Positions 9,096 to 19,274 are shown, counted from the stretch's first letter. The stretch: 64,000 bases of DNA from Methylocystis heyeri (GCF_004802635.2 NZ_CP046052.1:1178001-1242000), one strand, 5' to 3'. A program made the numbers and translations. The notes: generated by a model not told the origin, from the sequence alone.

Positions 9096-9854
9096 GTGCA
9101 GAAGTCGATGCGCAATAGAATTGTTTTCTCCACTCTGGGCGTCGTGGCGTTTTTCGCGGCGCTTCAGGCCCCGGAACAGGCTGTTGCGGGTTCCTGGCTC
9201 GCAAGCGCCTCCGACCAGTCCTCGCTCGAATCCCTTTTGCCTGTGCAGGCGCCGACCGCGCCGCAACCGCAGCCGCAAAGCGCCCTCGGCGGCGGCTTTC
9301 TCGAAATGCTCGTGACCGGCGGCGATCCCGGCCCGCGCTACGGCGGCCGGCGCTATGGCCGGCAGGTCGCCACAACCGCGGCGCCGGGTCAGATCGAAAT
9401 GCGCCGGGAGGTCAGTCCTCTCTACCGGCGGCAGGTGGTCGAATATTCCGGCGGGCAGCCCGGTTCGATCGTGGTGGATACGCAAAACAAGTTCCTTTAT
9501 TACGTGGAGAACGGCGGCCGCGCGATCCGCTACGGCATCGGCGTGGGGCGCCCCGGCTTCGAATGGTCCGGCGTCAAGACCGTCAGCCGCAAGGCGGAGT
9601 GGCCCGACTGGACGCCGCCCGCCGAGATGGTCGCCCGACGGCCCGATCTGCCGAGATTCATGCCCGGCGGGCCGGAAAATCCGCTTGGCGCGCGAGCCCT
9701 CTATCTCGGGTCGTCGCTCTACCGCATCCACGGCACCAACGAGCCCTACACCATCGGCCAGAACGTCTCCTCCGGCTGCATCCGCATGATGAACGAGGAT
9801 GTCATCGATCTTTACGATCGCGCGAACGTCGGGACGCGGGTCGTGGTGCGGTAA
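9096..9854 (+). CDS. L,D-transpeptidase (YkuD family)
   Basis: Periplasmic peptidoglycan cross-linking or lipoprotein-attaching transpeptidase, 252 aa from GTG 9096 (an ATG at 9108 is equally possible). Seen: an N-terminal hydrophobic signal (residues 8-31), a low-complexity Pro/Gln linker (50-62), then the YkuD catalytic domain (about 123-252). That domain carries the invariant IHGTNEPYTIG (His212) and SSGCIRMMNED (nucleophile Cys228). The ErfK/YbiS/YcfS/YnhG pattern is complete, so it should be active. It stands alone between intergenic stretches. Confidence 0.93.
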   Translation: MQKSMRNRIVFSTLGVVAFFAALQAPEQAVAGSWLASASDQSSLESLLPVQAPTAPQPQPQSALGGGFLEMLVTGGDPGPRYGGRRYGRQVATTAAPGQIEMRREVSPLYRRQVVEYSGGQPGSIVVDTQNKFLYYVENGGRAIRYGIGVGRPGFEWSGVKTVSRKAEWPDWTPPAEMVARRPDLPRFMPGGPENPLGARALYLGSSLYRIHGTNEPYTIGQNVSSGCIRMMNEDVIDLYDRANVGTRVVVR

Positions 9855-10023
9855 AGGGCTTTTGCAGTAGAGGGTGAGGCGCGACGGTCTTTTCCCTTCA
9901 AAGAGATGGCCGGGCGCCCTTAGTCGACGGCCTCCGGCCGCCGTCGACCGGACAGTTGCAATCGGCGGCGCTTCGCGCGATAGCAGACATGGCTGATTAT
10001 TCCTTAATGGAGGGGCCGATCCC

Positions 10024-10167
10024 TTGCCCAGCCTCATTCGCTTCTTCGTCACCGCCGGCCTACTCGCAGCCCTCGCCTATGGCGCGATGCTGGCGCTCGT
10101 CACCTTCGTCACGCCGCAACCCAGGGAAATGACCCAGACCATTTCTCCGGCCCGCCTCAACAAGTGA
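10024..10167 (+). CDS. Small conserved single-pass membrane protein
   Basis: A 47-residue protein starting at TTG 10024 with GGAGGGG eight bases upstream (10009-10015). Translation begins LPSLIRFFVTAGLLAALAYG, giving one transmembrane helix (about residues 4-29). It is followed by a short polar tail with TPQPREMT and ending RLNK. The pattern (one helix, then a PxxREMT-like tail) resembles small proteins I associate with rhizobial genomes upstream of xerD, but no function is known to me. Too short for most gene callers. Confidence 0.7.
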   Translation: MPSLIRFFVTAGLLAALAYGAMLALVTFVTPQPREMTQTISPARLNK

Positions 10168-10197
10168 TGATATTTTCAGCCAAGTAACCGGCTTTAC

Positions 10198-10281
10198 GTC
10201 GTCATCGCGAGCGAAGGCGAAGCGATCCAGAGCAATGCCAGTCCCTCTGGATTGCCGCGTCGCTGCGCTCCTTGCAATGAC
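10198..10281. repeat. Palindromic intergenic repeat
   Basis: An imperfect inverted repeat whose ends read GTCGTCATCGCGAG and TGCAATGACGAC, with a TCCAGA/TCTGGA inner pair. This is the common rhizobial 'CAATGACG' palindrome. It lies between the small membrane protein and xerD. It is read through by an upstream in-frame extension of xerD, which argues against the longer xerD start. Confidence 0.75.
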
Positions 10282-10308
10282 GACGCGAAGCAATTCGCCG
10301 GAAGCACC

Positions 10309-11256
10309 ATGAAAACGCGCCAGAGCGCTCTTCGCCTCCTCGATTGTTTTCTGGAAATGCTGGCCGCGGAGCGCGGGGCGGCGCTCAACACCCTGGCGGC
10401 CTATCGGCGCGACCTGACCGATTATATCGACCATCTCGCCAGGACCGGGCTCGATCCGACCGGCGCGACGACCGACGATCTCCGCGGCTATATCGCCGCG
10501 CTCACGCAATGCGGCATGGCCGGCGCAACGGTAGCGAGGCGCCTATCGGCCCTGCGCCAGTTCCATAAATTTCTCTATGTCGAGCGGCGCCGCGGCGACG
10601 ATCCCGCCGCAGCGCTGGAGGGGCCGCGCCATATCAAGAACGCCCCCGGCGTTCTCTCGGTCGCCGAGGTCAACCGGCTGCTGAGCGTCACGCGCGAAGG
10701 CGTCGACGACGACAAACGCCCGCTCGGAGAACGCATGCGCGCGGCGCGGATGTATGCTCTGCTGGAGACGCTCTACGCCACCGGACTGCGGGTCAGCGAA
10801 CTTGTGTCGCTGCCGAAAAGCGCCGCGCGGGCGCGCGATCCTTTCATCACGATCAAGGGAAAAGGCGGCCGCGAGCGCCTGGTTCCGCTGACCGGCCGCG
10901 CAAAGGAAGCCCTGGTCGCCTATCGTGCGCTTCTGGAGCAGAAAAGCCCCGCCCTCGCCGCGACGCCCTTTCTGTTTCCCTCCGACAGCGACAGCGGCCA
11001 TCTCACGCGGCAGGCTTTCGCCCGCGATCTCAAAACCGCCGCCGTCGCCGCCGGCATCTCCGCGAGCGACATCCATCCACATGCCCTACGACATGCCTTC
11101 GCCAGCCATTTGTTGCAGAACGGCGCCGATCTGCGCGTGGTGCAGGAACTGCTGGGCCACGCCGATATTTCGACCACCCAGATTTATACCCATGTACTCG
11201 ACGAGCGCATGCGCGCCATGGTGCGCGATCTGCACCCGCTCGGGGACGAGGCGTGA
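10309..11256 (+). CDS. xerD: Site-specific tyrosine recombinase XerD
   Basis: Chromosome-dimer resolution recombinase acting at dif with XerC, 315 aa. Seen: an N-terminal SAM-like core-binding domain (residues 5-95), and a catalytic domain with the complete RKHRHY set: Arg161 (TGLRVSEL), Lys185 (IKGKGGRER), His258 and Arg261 ([12 protein letters not shown]), His284 ([10 protein letters not shown]) and Tyr293 (IYTHV). Start chosen at ATG 10309; an in-frame ATG at 10252 lies inside a palindromic repeat. XerD rather than XerC is my reading of overall similarity. Confidence 0.93.
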   Translation: MKTRQSALRLLDCFLEMLAAERGAALNTLAAYRRDLTDYIDHLARTGLDPTGATTDDLRGYIAALTQCGMAGATVARRLSALRQFHKFLYVERRRGDDPAAALEGPRHIKNAPGVLSVAEVNRLLSVTREGVDDDKRPLGERMRAARMYALLETLYATGLRVSELVSLPKSAARARDPFITIKGKGGRERLVPLTGRAKEALVAYRALLEQKSPALAATPFLFPSDSDSGHLTRQAFARDLKTAAVAAGISASDIHPHALRHAFASHLLQNGADLRVVQELLGHADISTTQIYTHVLDERMRAMVRDLHPLGDEA

Positions 11257-11307
11257 GATCTCAACGCAGAATATCTATAAATTACAATGTGATCAGGCGA
11301 GGGGCGC

Positions 11308-11760
11308 TTACCCTCCCCTTGAGGGGGAGGGTCGCTGCGCAGCAGCGGGGTGGGGTGATTTGCAACCCTGTTTTTGGCATTCGAAGCGGCGGTGAGCCTC
11401 GGACGGATGCTTCACCCTCGACGGGCGACCGTCACGTTGCATCCGCAGATGCGCTTCTTTCCATGTCGGCGGCTGAGCGGATTCTTGCGTCCAGTGAACG
11501 ACCGACGCCTCGTCGCACCAATCGAGCAGTTTCGGCATGGCGGCACGGTGCGCGCCGGAATCCCTGAAAGACCTCATCGCGGATTCGTCCGTCCAAATCG
11601 AGCGGGTCCAAAAGACATTGCCTGCCTCACGCGAGACGCCGACGGCCAGATTGCCCCGCGCCCGCCGCGCCTGCAAAACCGACCAAACCGCCGCCGCGAT
11701 GAATGCCGGGAGGTATCCCCACGACCTCAGGCGCAGGCGCGTGATCGATACGAGCGGCAT
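11308..11760 (-). CDS. DUF3291-like / spheroidene-monooxygenase-like protein
   Basis: A 150-aa protein starting at ATG 11760 with AAGGAA upstream. Seen: a start MPLVSITRLRLRSW, an Ala/Arg-rich helix, then FWTRSIWTDESAMRSF and SGAHRAAMPKLLDWCDEASVVHW, a pattern typical of the small ferredoxin-like DUF3291 proteins (dimeric alpha+beta barrel fold). Biochemical role unknown. The last about 18 residues (PHPAAAQRPSPSRGG) are encoded by an intergenic repeat, so the original stop was probably upstream and the tail is a later addition. Confidence 0.75.
   Translation of the reverse strand: MPLVSITRLRLRSWGYLPAFIAAAVWSVLQARRARGNLAVGVSREAGNVFWTRSIWTDESAMRSFRDSGAHRAAMPKLLDWCDEASVVHWTQESAQPPTWKEAHLRMQRDGRPSRVKHPSEAHRRFECQKQGCKSPHPAAAQRPSPSRGG
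11311..11348. repeat. GC-rich double hairpin between convergent genes
   Basis: CCCTCCCC (11311-11318) pairs with GGGGAGGG (11324-11331), followed by CGCTGC/GCAGCG. It sits between xerD and the convergent DUF3291 gene and could act as a bidirectional stop, but lacks a T-run. It encodes the last residues of the DUF3291 frame. Confidence 0.55.
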
Positions 11761-11828
11761 GGGGTTCCTTAGTTTGGCCGGAGGAGTTTCGGGACCCATG
11801 GCGAGGGGCGGCTCTCCATCCGCGCGAT

Positions 11829-12320
11829 TTAAAGAAAAAGCGTCTGTTTGACGGTCTCGCCGGCGAAGAAGATTTCAATCTCCAGCCTTTCCGGCTGGCT
11901 CAGCAGAGAGACGGCTTGAATCTCGCCGTCCTCGAAGCGCTTTTCTATAATGTCGCATGGCGAGGCGATCAAAGTAATCGCCCAGAAAGACCACAGGACG
12001 ACGTAGCGGCTGGTTATGATTGGTGGCCCGGCCACCCATAGGACGTCCACAACGGAGTTGGATTCCGGACTTCCCAAGTCTACGACAACGACCTTATTCT
12101 CAAAAAGAATAACGAGCCCTTCCGATGAAGGACATTTCCAAAAGCCCGTATGCTCTCCCCCGGAGCCTTGCGAGGAAACCCCGATAGTGCAATTCGGCGT
12201 TTCCACAAGGCAGTGCGCCCTGGCGACGCCGACAGGGGAGCCGTCATCAGTAAAAACCAGATGAGTCGATGTGCTGATTTCGTCGAGGGAGCACCAGCGG
12301 GCGAACCAGTCGCAACTCAT
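11829..12320 (-). CDS. Hypothetical protein with one transmembrane segment
   Basis: A 163-aa frame with a good ribosome site (AAGGAG six bases before ATG 12320). I do not recognise the family. Seen: a polar N-terminal half with several Cys, a Ser/Gly-rich stretch, then YVVLWSFWAITLIASP, a plausible membrane segment, and an acidic C-terminus. Base composition is lower in GC than adjacent ribE, which hints at acquisition. It lies immediately downstream of ribE on the same strand, but there is no functional link visible. Confidence 0.6.
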   Translation of the reverse strand: MSCDWFARWCSLDEISTSTHLVFTDDGSPVGVARAHCLVETPNCTIGVSSQGSGGEHTGFWKCPSSEGLVILFENKVVVVDLGSPESNSVVDVLWVAGPPIITSRYVVLWSFWAITLIASPCDIIEKRFEDGEIQAVSLLSQPERLEIEIFFAGETVKQTLFL

Positions 12321-12342
12321 CGAATGCTCCTTATGGCGCCCC

Positions 12343-12945
12343 CTACTTCGCCTCGGCTAACCGCGCCGCATAACGCGCCATCAGATCGACCTCGAGGTTG
12401 AACCAGTCGCCGGCTTTTCTGGCGCCGATGGTCGTCACCGCCAGCGTATGCGGGATGATGAGCACGGAAAAGCGGTCGCCGTCGACCTCGTTCACGGTGA
12501 GCGAGACGCCATCCAGCGTCACCGAGCCTTTTTGCGCGATGAAGCGGGCGAGATCGTGCGGCGCCTCGATGACGAAGCGGGCCATGCCGTCGAAGTCTTC
12601 GCGCGAGATCACTTGCGCGGTCCCGTCGACATGGCCGGTGACGATATGGCCGCCGAGCTCGTCGCCGATCTTCAGCGCCCGCTCCAGATTGGCTCTCGAA
12701 CCGACCTCCCAACGCCCGACCGTGGTGCGGGCGAGAGTCTCGGCGGCGGCGTCGATGTCGAAGATTGCGCCAGCGCCTTTTTGCTCCACCGCCACGACTG
12801 TCAGGCATGTCCCCGAGCAAGCGATCGAGGCGCCGAGCGCAATGCCCTCCGCAGGATAGGCGCAGGCGATGCGCAGCCGCCGCAGGGCGCCGCGTTCTTC
12901 TATGGCGATGACCTCGCCCATGTCGGTGACGATGCCGGTGAACAT
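12343..12945 (-). CDS. ribE: Riboflavin synthase, alpha subunit
   Basis: Dismutates two 6,7-dimethyl-8-ribityllumazine molecules to riboflavin. 200 aa, the standard length. Seen: the invariant start MFTGIV, two tandem lumazine-binding barrels (about 1-95 and 96-190) each with the characteristic turn (ACSGTCLTV in the first, VTLDGVSLTVNEV in the second), and GHIVTGHVDGTAQV at the domain junction. One base separates its ATG from the ribD stop, so the two are co-translated in the operon nrdR-ribD-ribE. Confidence 0.96.
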   Translation of the reverse strand: MFTGIVTDMGEVIAIEERGALRRLRIACAYPAEGIALGASIACSGTCLTVVAVEQKGAGAIFDIDAAAETLARTTVGRWEVGSRANLERALKIGDELGGHIVTGHVDGTAQVISREDFDGMARFVIEAPHDLARFIAQKGSVTLDGVSLTVNEVDGDRFSVLIIPHTLAVTTIGARKAGDWFNLEVDLMARYAARLAEAK

Positions 12946-12946
12946 C

Positions 12947-14059
12947 TCAAGCGATCCTTTCCCGCCGCGTCATCAGGTCCGGCCCGAACTGGACCGTTTC
13001 GACCAGACGATAAAGCTTTTCATCTTCCAGCACCGCGGCCGCCGCCGGCCTCAGGGCGAGCCGCCCCGCCCCGCCGAAAGGCTTGCCGCCGGTGTGCAGA
13101 ATCACCTCATCCGCGAAGCCCGCGGTGATGAGGCTTTCGGCGACGCGAGGTCCCCCTTCGGAGAAAACCCGCGTGACGCCCCTCTGGGCCAGCGCCTTCA
13201 GCGCCGCCTCCAGCGAGACGCGCCCCAGCATGTCGCTTGGAACCGCTATGACCTCGGCGCCGGTCGCCTGCCGGAACCTCTCGGCGGCGGCCGGATCGAC
13301 GCCCTGCCCGGCTATGACCAGGGTCGGCGTCCGCCTTGCGGTCGAGCCGAGCCGCGACCGCGGCGAAAGCGTCAACTCGGCGTCGAGGACGACCCTCAGG
13401 CGCGTCTCGCTCTCCATACCGGGAAGCCGGACGGTCATCAGTGGATCGTCCTCGCGGGCGGTTCCCGCGCCGACCATGATGGCGTCATGCAGCGCGCGCT
13501 GCATATGGGTGTAGGCGTCGGCCAGCGGCCCGGTGATGTGGAGGCGCGGATCGTGGAGCGCCCCGGCGGCGAAGCCGTCGGGCGTGCGCGCCAGTTTGAG
13601 CGTCACCATGGGCCGGTTTCGGGTCACGCGAAGAATATGGCCGAGATGCTCGCGTTTCGCCTCGCGCTCCAGCACGCGATGCGCAACCGCTATGCCGGCC
13701 TCGCGCAGCATGGCGAGGCCACGCCCGGCGACGCGCGGATCAGGGTCGTCGACGGCCGTGACCGCACGCGCGATCCCGGCGGCGATGATGGCGTGGGCGC
13801 AGGGAGGCGTTTCGCCGTGGTGCGAACATGGCTCCAGCGTCACATAGATGGTGGCTCCGCGCGCGGCCTCGCCCGCCTCGGCCAGCGCCATGGTCTCCGC
13901 ATGGGGACGCCCGCCGGTTCCGGTATAACCCCTTCCGACGACGATCCCGTCGCGGACGACGAGCGCTCCGACCGCGGGATTGGGCGCGGCGCGGCCCATA
14001 TTGCGCCTTCCGAGCGCCAGGGCCGCGGCCATGAATCTTTCGTCGTCGACGGAGATCAT
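12947..14059 (-). CDS. ribD: Bifunctional riboflavin deaminase/reductase RibD
   Basis: Catalyses the deamination and side-chain reduction steps of riboflavin synthesis. 370 aa. Seen: a deaminase domain (1-145) with zinc ligands His53 (RPHAETMAL), Cys78 and Cys87 in [14 protein letters not shown]; a reductase domain (about 150-365) with [10 protein letters not shown] and [16 protein letters not shown]. The start at ATG 14059 overlaps the nrdR stop (ATGA); the frame is open much further upstream, but that part is nrdR in another frame. Confidence 0.96.
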   Translation of the reverse strand: MISVDDERFMAAALALGRRNMGRAAPNPAVGALVVRDGIVVGRGYTGTGGRPHAETMALAEAGEAARGATIYVTLEPCSHHGETPPCAHAIIAAGIARAVTAVDDPDPRVAGRGLAMLREAGIAVAHRVLEREAKREHLGHILRVTRNRPMVTLKLARTPDGFAAGALHDPRLHITGPLADAYTHMQRALHDAIMVGAGTAREDDPLMTVRLPGMESETRLRVVLDAELTLSPRSRLGSTARRTPTLVIAGQGVDPAAAERFRQATGAEVIAVPSDMLGRVSLEAALKALAQRGVTRVFSEGGPRVAESLITAGFADEVILHTGGKPFGGAGRLALRPAAAAVLEDEKLYRLVETVQFGPDLMTRRERIA

Positions 14060-14565
14060 GGCGTCTTGCCGCCCCGCGCCGCATCCCCGGTCGGCTGCTC
14101 CGGCGCATCCGCGCGGGAGCTTTCGAGTTCGTCGATCAAAGCGCTGAAATCCTTGGCTTCGCGAAAATCGCGATAGACCGAAGCGAAGCGGACGAAGGCC
14201 ACGGGGTCGAGCGAGCGCAGGCCTTCGATCACGAGTTCGCCGATTCTGCTGCTGGGGATTTCGGGATCGCCGGAGCTTTCGAGCTGGCGGACGACGCCAT
14301 TGATCATCTGCTCGACGCGCTCGGGATCGACGGGCCGCTTGCGCAGCGCGACTTCGAGCGAGCGCATGAGCTTGTCGCGGTCGAAAGGAACGCGCCGCCC
14401 GGATTTCTTGATGACGACGAGTTCGCGCAGCTGCACGCGCTCGAAGGTGGTGAATCTGCCGCCGCAGACGGGACAGACGCGGCGACGCCTTATGCAGGAA
14501 TTGTCCTCGGCGGGCCGCGAGTCTTTCACCTGCGTATCGGCCGAGCCGCAATAGGGACAGCGCAT
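14056..14565 (-). CDS. nrdR: Transcriptional repressor NrdR
   Basis: ATP/dATP-sensing repressor of ribonucleotide reductase genes, 169 aa. Seen: the MRCPYCGS zinc ribbon (Cys3/Cys6 and Cys31/Cys34 in CPVCGG), RRRRVCP and [10 protein letters not shown] linking to the ATP-cone ([16 protein letters not shown] onward). An ATG at 14601 is in frame, but the family always begins at MRCPYC, so 14565 is chosen. The C-terminal tail after residue about 150 is Ser/Ala-rich and poorly conserved. Operon: glyA, nrdR, ribD, ribE. Confidence 0.95.
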   Translation of the reverse strand: MRCPYCGSADTQVKDSRPAEDNSCIRRRRVCPVCGGRFTTFERVQLRELVVIKKSGRRVPFDRDKLMRSLEVALRKRPVDPERVEQMINGVVRQLESSGDPEIPSSRIGELVIEGLRSLDPVAFVRFASVYRDFREAKDFSALIDELESSRADAPEQPTGDAARGGKTP

Positions 14566-14585
14566 CTTCCGGCCTTTAATGAAGA

Positions 14586-14614
14586 CGCCCCCTTCCCGCA
14601 AGGGAATGGGGGCG
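14586..14614 (-). other. Strong hairpin between glyA and nrdR
   Basis: CGCCCCCTTCCC (14586-14597) can pair with the GGGAATGGGGGCG arm (14602-14614) with one bulge. No T-run follows, so it may be an RNA-stability or partial-termination element rather than a full terminator. Confidence 0.45.
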
Positions 14615-14637
14615 CTCAGAAGGGAGAATGCCCCTTA

Positions 14638-15912
<1,275 letters not shown>

Positions 15913-16085
15913 TATTTTCCTCTATGCCAAAAGGCGCGAAACTTGTGCTCCGCCGGCTGTTCGGCGCATGATGGCCAGCCGGTCCCGTGACGCGCATGAG
16001 TGAGGCCCTGCGCTTACCACGCTTGGAACAAGACGAAAAGAGCGCATCGCGACACGGATGGGGGTTGTTGCAGGCTCGGCTAAAG

Positions 16086-16114
16086 TTGACATGATTTTGC
16101 GGTTGGTTTTGGAT
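16086..16114 (+). promoter_or_regulatory. Candidate sigma-70 promoter upstream of coiled-coil protein
   Basis: TTGACA at 16086-16091, 17-base spacer, TTGGAT at 16109-16114. The -35 element is perfect and the -10 is poor. It is 34 bases from the ATG at 16148. Confidence 0.35.
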
Positions 16115-16147
16115 CGCGTCGATTGAGCTGGAGCCGATGGAAACGGC

Positions 16148-16486
16148 ATGACGGAAGAACCGCAAAATCTCGTGCTCGCCCTGCTGCGTGAAATGCGCGC
16201 AGAAATGGCGGACATGCGCGCAGAGATGGCGGACGTGCGCGCCGAGATGGCGACAAAAAGCGAACTCGCGGACCTTCGCTCGGAAGTGCATTCGTTGCGG
16301 GCCGACGTGGCCTCAGATCTCCTGACGGTCGAGAAGCGTCTGGCTGATCAGATAGTCGGGCTGCGGCGCGCGGTTATGGAATATCATTCCTCGGCCGTGG
16401 GCCACGGCGCGCTCATCAGCGAGCTGGAAGAACGGGTCCGACGCGTCGAGGAGCATTTGAAACTGCCTCCGCGAGACGCGCATTAG
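16148..16486 (+). CDS. Short coiled-coil protein
   Basis: A 112-aa predicted coiled-coil protein of unknown function. Seen: start MTEEPQNLVLALLREMRAEM, then three copies of a seven-residue unit (MRAEMAD / MRAEMAD / VRAEMAT), encoded by 21-bp tandem DNA repeats (about 16192-16255), followed by further heptads through DLRSEVHSL and ending ELEERVRRVEEHLKL. Similar small 'PQNLVL' coiled-coil proteins are common in Hyphomicrobiales. The tandem repeat suggests length variation between strains. Confidence 0.7.
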   Translation: MTEEPQNLVLALLREMRAEMADMRAEMADVRAEMATKSELADLRSEVHSLRADVASDLLTVEKRLADQIVGLRRAVMEYHSSAVGHGALISELEERVRRVEEHLKLPPRDAH

Positions 16487-16582
16487 AGCGCGTTCGGTTA
16501 AAACTCGGTCGAACGCGCTCCAAAACCTATGACGGAGCATGTTCTTTTCCAAAAACCGGCTTCGCGCTTTTTGGGAACATGC
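16486..16582. repeat. Two adjacent palindromic elements
   Basis: Hairpin 1: GAGCGCGTTCG (16486-16496) with CGAACGCGCTC (16510-16520), perfect arms. Hairpin 2: GCATGTTC (16537-16544) with GAACATGC (16575-16582), with inner CCAAAAA/TTTTTGG pairing. Both are of the rhizobial intergenic palindrome type. Hairpin 1 begins within the stop codon of the coiled-coil gene and may end its transcript. Confidence 0.7.
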
Positions 16583-16643
16583 CCTAGCCCCGGAATTCTC
16601 GCTGGCGGGGACTCCGCGCCGCCAGCGCTCCTGTCTCGAAACG

Positions 16644-17234
16644 TCAGTCGAAATCCTGCGCCAGCGCTTCGCGCATATTTTCCCCCAGGACCGCCATATG
16701 GCTGTAAGCCGGGTGGGAAATGCCCAGGATCGCCTGAGCCCCAGGCTGACGGAAGGCCGCGACCTGGGCCTCCGTAAAGGGAAAATGCACGAACTGCACG
16801 GAACTCGCCTTGCCCTCGGCGCTGGTGCGATCCTGATCGGTTTCCGGCTGCGCCGGGATCTTCTCGCCGCCGATCTGGAGAAAAACGGTATCCTCCACGC
16901 CGCCGAGACCGGCCAGAACGCGCGCGCGGCGCTGCGGGTCGTCGATCTCGATCATGAAGGTCGCCACCAGCTCACGCCCGCCCGGGATCAGCGGATTATA
17001 GGCGGCGAGCTCGTCCTTCAACTGTTCCTCGCCACCCTTTTCGATGTGCAGCATCTCCTGCACCTGGAGCCACATCGTATCGAAGCTCTCGAAATAGAAG
17101 GTGACATAGGGGCCGACCTCGACGCGCCGGTTCCGCTTGACGGCGGTTATCCGGCGGCGATGCTCCATGCGATTGCGAGCATATTCCGGCCAGGGCAGGA
17201 TATCGGACGGCCCCAGTTCGCGCTTGCTAGACAT
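16644..17234 (-). CDS. DUF3501 family protein
   Basis: A 196-aa protein beginning MSSKRELGPSDILPWPEYA with the family's core YVTFYFESFDTMWLQVQEML and ELVATFMIEIDD, and ending with HPAYSHMAVLGENMREAL. DUF3501 has no known biochemical activity but recurrently sits with rubrerythrin and a CCG-domain Fe-S protein, as here; the three genes share strand and order. That context points to peroxide or iron stress. Start at 17234 chosen because upstream sequence is the 3' end of the Fe-S gene in another frame. Confidence 0.88.
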   Translation of the reverse strand: MSSKRELGPSDILPWPEYARNRMEHRRRITAVKRNRRVEVGPYVTFYFESFDTMWLQVQEMLHIEKGGEEQLKDELAAYNPLIPGGRELVATFMIEIDDPQRRARVLAGLGGVEDTVFLQIGGEKIPAQPETDQDRTSAEGKASSVQFVHFPFTEAQVAAFRQPGAQAILGISHPAYSHMAVLGENMREALAQDFD

Positions 17235-17254
17235 TTCTTGCTCCAGACAGGCCC

Positions 17255-18592
17255 CTACTCGCCGTAAGCGCGAGCCAGCAGTTCGATCGGATGGGAAACG
17301 AGCTCGGGCTTGGGCGCGTCGCTCTCCATGCGCTCCACGCCTTGCGCCAGATGCATCCCAGCCAGCGGACATTCCGAAACCATGTATTTCTTCCCGGCGC
17401 CGGCGATCTGCCGCGCGGCCGGCTTGCCGACCTTCAGGGCGGTTTCGAAGTTCGAGCCCTTGCATCCCCAGGCGCCGCCATGGCCCGAGCAGCGCTCGAT
17501 CACGGTGAGATCCATCTGTGGCGCGAGCCGCAGCAGATCGGCGCCCTTCTGGCCCATGTTCTGTGCGCGCGAGTGGCAGGAGACGTGGAAGGCGACCCCG
17601 CCGTCCAGCGGCTTCAGGCCCTCGGCGAGGCCTTCCTTGCGCGCTATGTCCACGACATATTCCGACAGATCGAAGGTGGCTGCGGCGAGGCGCTTCACAT
17701 TTTCGTCGCGGGGAAGAATCAGCGGCCATTCGAATTTGAGCATGAGGGCGCAGGACGGAACCAGCGCCACGATGTCCCAGCCTTCGGCGATGTAAGGCGC
17801 AAAGCTTTCCGCGACGAGCTTCGCCGAGTCGGCGACTTCGCCGATCAGGCCCTGCTCGAGCTTCGGCATGCCGCAGCAATGGGGATGCAGAACCTTGGTC
17901 TCCACCCCGTTTCGGGCGAGCACGGCGAGCGCCGCCTTGCCGATGGAAGTGTCGTTGAAATTGCCGTAGCAGGTCGCATAGACGATCGCCTTGCGGCCTT
18001 TCGCCGGCGCGTTCTCGGCGCGCTGCGGCGGATTGGCCTGCGCTTCGGCTTCGAGCGTCTTGCCGGCGTATTTCGGCAGCGCCGCCTCGGGATTGAGGCC
18101 GAGCAGGCTGTTCAGGACGCCGCGAGCCGCCTTGTTGTCGGCGTCGGTCGCCCAATTGGCGAGGCCCGAGACGACGGTCGCGATCCCGCCGTTGAAGTCT
18201 GTCGCCGCCAGGGCGCGATCCTTCAGCTTCACGCCGTCGCGGTTCGCCTCCACGGCGCGGTACCGCAGCATGAGATGCGGGAAGTCCAGATTGAATTCAT
18301 GGGGCGGCACGTAGGGGCATTTGGTCATGTAGCACATGTCGCAGAGCGTGCATGCGTCGACGACCGGCTTGAAGTCCTTGCTGTCTACGGTGTCGAGCTC
18401 GCCGTTCTTCGAATTGTCGACGAGATCGAACAGGCGCGGGAAACTGTCGCAAAGGTTGAAGCAGCGACGACAGCCGTGGCAGATGTCGAGCACGCGGCGC
18501 ATTTCCGCGTCCAGCTTGGCCTCGTCGTAGTAATCGGCGCTTTGCCAATCGATCGGATGCCGCGTCGGGGCTTCCAGACTGCCTTCCCGCAT
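17255..18592 (-). CDS. CCG-domain iron-sulfur oxidoreductase (GlpC/HdrD-like)
   Basis: A 445-aa electron-transfer protein. Seen: two 4Fe-4S motifs, [11 protein letters not shown] (near residue 40) and [13 protein letters not shown] (near residue 85); then two CCG modules, HPHCCGMP in the middle and [11 protein letters not shown] with [12 protein letters not shown] near the C-terminus, which bind a non-cubane cluster in heterodisulfide reductase relatives. No flavin domain. It is likely to pass electrons between a quinone or NAD-linked donor and the adjacent rubrerythrin; this is inference from neighbourhood. Often annotated as anaerobic glycerol-3-phosphate dehydrogenase subunit C, which is unlikely here because glpA/glpB are absent. 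Confidence 0.9.
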   Translation of the reverse strand: MREGSLEAPTRHPIDWQSADYYDEAKLDAEMRRVLDICHGCRRCFNLCDSFPRLFDLVDNSKNGELDTVDSKDFKPVVDACTLCDMCYMTKCPYVPPHEFNLDFPHLMLRYRAVEANRDGVKLKDRALAATDFNGGIATVVSGLANWATDADNKAARGVLNSLLGLNPEAALPKYAGKTLEAEAQANPPQRAENAPAKGRKAIVYATCYGNFNDTSIGKAALAVLARNGVETKVLHPHCCGMPKLEQGLIGEVADSAKLVAESFAPYIAEGWDIVALVPSCALMLKFEWPLILPRDENVKRLAAATFDLSEYVVDIARKEGLAEGLKPLDGGVAFHVSCHSRAQNMGQKGADLLRLAPQMDLTVIERCSGHGGAWGCKGSNFETALKVGKPAARQIAGAGKKYMVSECPLAGMHLAQGVERMESDAPKPELVSHPIELLARAYGE

Positions 18593-18751
18593 CGTAGACC
18601 TGTCGATTTTCGAGAGAGTTGCGACCCTTCCCTTCCACGGGAGGGCGAGCGGCGCAGTAGTAGCGCCAGTTCTTTCGGGGTGCGCCCCCTCCCTGCACGC
18701 AGGGAGAGGGTGCGGATCGAAGGACTTTGTTTCAAAGTCCCTGGGGAACTC
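18593..18751. other. Repeat-containing gap between rubrerythrin and Fe-S genes
   Basis: Holds a GC-rich palindrome (CCCTCCCTGC with GCAGGGAGAGGG) and a perfect small hairpin GGACTTTG/CAAAGTCC at 18722-18740, 11 bases past the rubrerythrin stop. Neither has a T-run. They could reduce read-through into the Fe-S gene. Confidence 0.5.
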
Positions 18752-19171
18752 TTATTTCAGCTCGTCGAGGGCGCGCTGGAAGCGGCCGGCGTGCGAACGC
18801 TCGGCTTTGGCGAGGGTCTCGAACCAATCGGCGATTTCCTCGAAGCCTTCCTCGCGGGCGGAGCGGGCCATGCCCGGATACATGTCGGTGTATTCGTGGG
18901 TCTCGCCGGCGACGGCGGCCTTCAGATTGTCCGAGGTCTTGCCGATCGGCAGGCCGGTGGCCGGATCGCCGACGGACTCGAGAAACTCGAGATGGCCATG
19001 GGCATGGCCGGTTTCGCCTTCCGCGGTGGAGCGGAAGACCGCGGCGACGTCGTTGTAGCCCTCGACGTCCGCCTTTTGAGCGAAATACAGATAGCGGCGA
19101 TTCGCCTGCGACTCGCCGGCGAAGGCGGCCTTCAAATTGTCTTCGGTCTTGGTGCCCTTGAGCGTAGCCAT
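18752..19171 (-). CDS. Rubrerythrin (ferritin-like domain only)
   Basis: Non-heme diiron peroxidase, 139 aa. Seen: [20 protein letters not shown] start, first diiron Glu in [43 protein letters not shown] and [11 protein letters not shown], which together give the four-helix bundle ligands. The C-terminal rubredoxin zinc/iron domain of classic rubrerythrins is absent, so a separate electron donor is needed; the downstream Fe-S protein is the obvious candidate. ATG 19171 is chosen over an upstream in-frame extension lacking similarity. An Irr-type box lies about 190 bases upstream. Confidence 0.93.
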   Translation of the reverse strand: MATLKGTKTEDNLKAAFAGESQANRRYLYFAQKADVEGYNDVAAVFRSTAEGETGHAHGHLEFLESVGDPATGLPIGKTSDNLKAAVAGETHEYTDMYPGMARSAREEGFEEIADWFETLAKAERSHAGRFQRALDELK

Positions 19172-19248
19172 AGCCTGATGCTCTCCTGTTGGAAAAACTG
19201 AACCGGGACGCCCGCCGTCCGCCGAGCGGCGCGTTTTGGAGCGAACTG

Positions 19249-19274
19249 TCGAAAAAGTTGACCGACTTTTTCGA
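19249..19274. repeat. Perfect inverted repeat in rubrerythrin upstream region
   Basis: TCGAAAAAGT (19249-19258), six-base loop, ACTTTTTCGA (19265-19274). It may be a rhizobial palindrome copy or a binding site in the rubrerythrin leader. Confidence 0.6.

Noticed and set aside
10252-10308. N-terminal extension of xerD
   Set aside because: It is encoded by an intergenic palindromic repeat and lacks similarity; ATG 10309 fits the family.
16486-18740. Closely spaced palindromes considered as a CRISPR array
   Set aside because: The hairpins differ in sequence and there are no regularly spaced identical repeats; no cas genes are present.
17291-19201. 636-codon plus-strand frame
   Set aside because: Antisense to the Fe-S protein and rubrerythrin genes, with no domain content.
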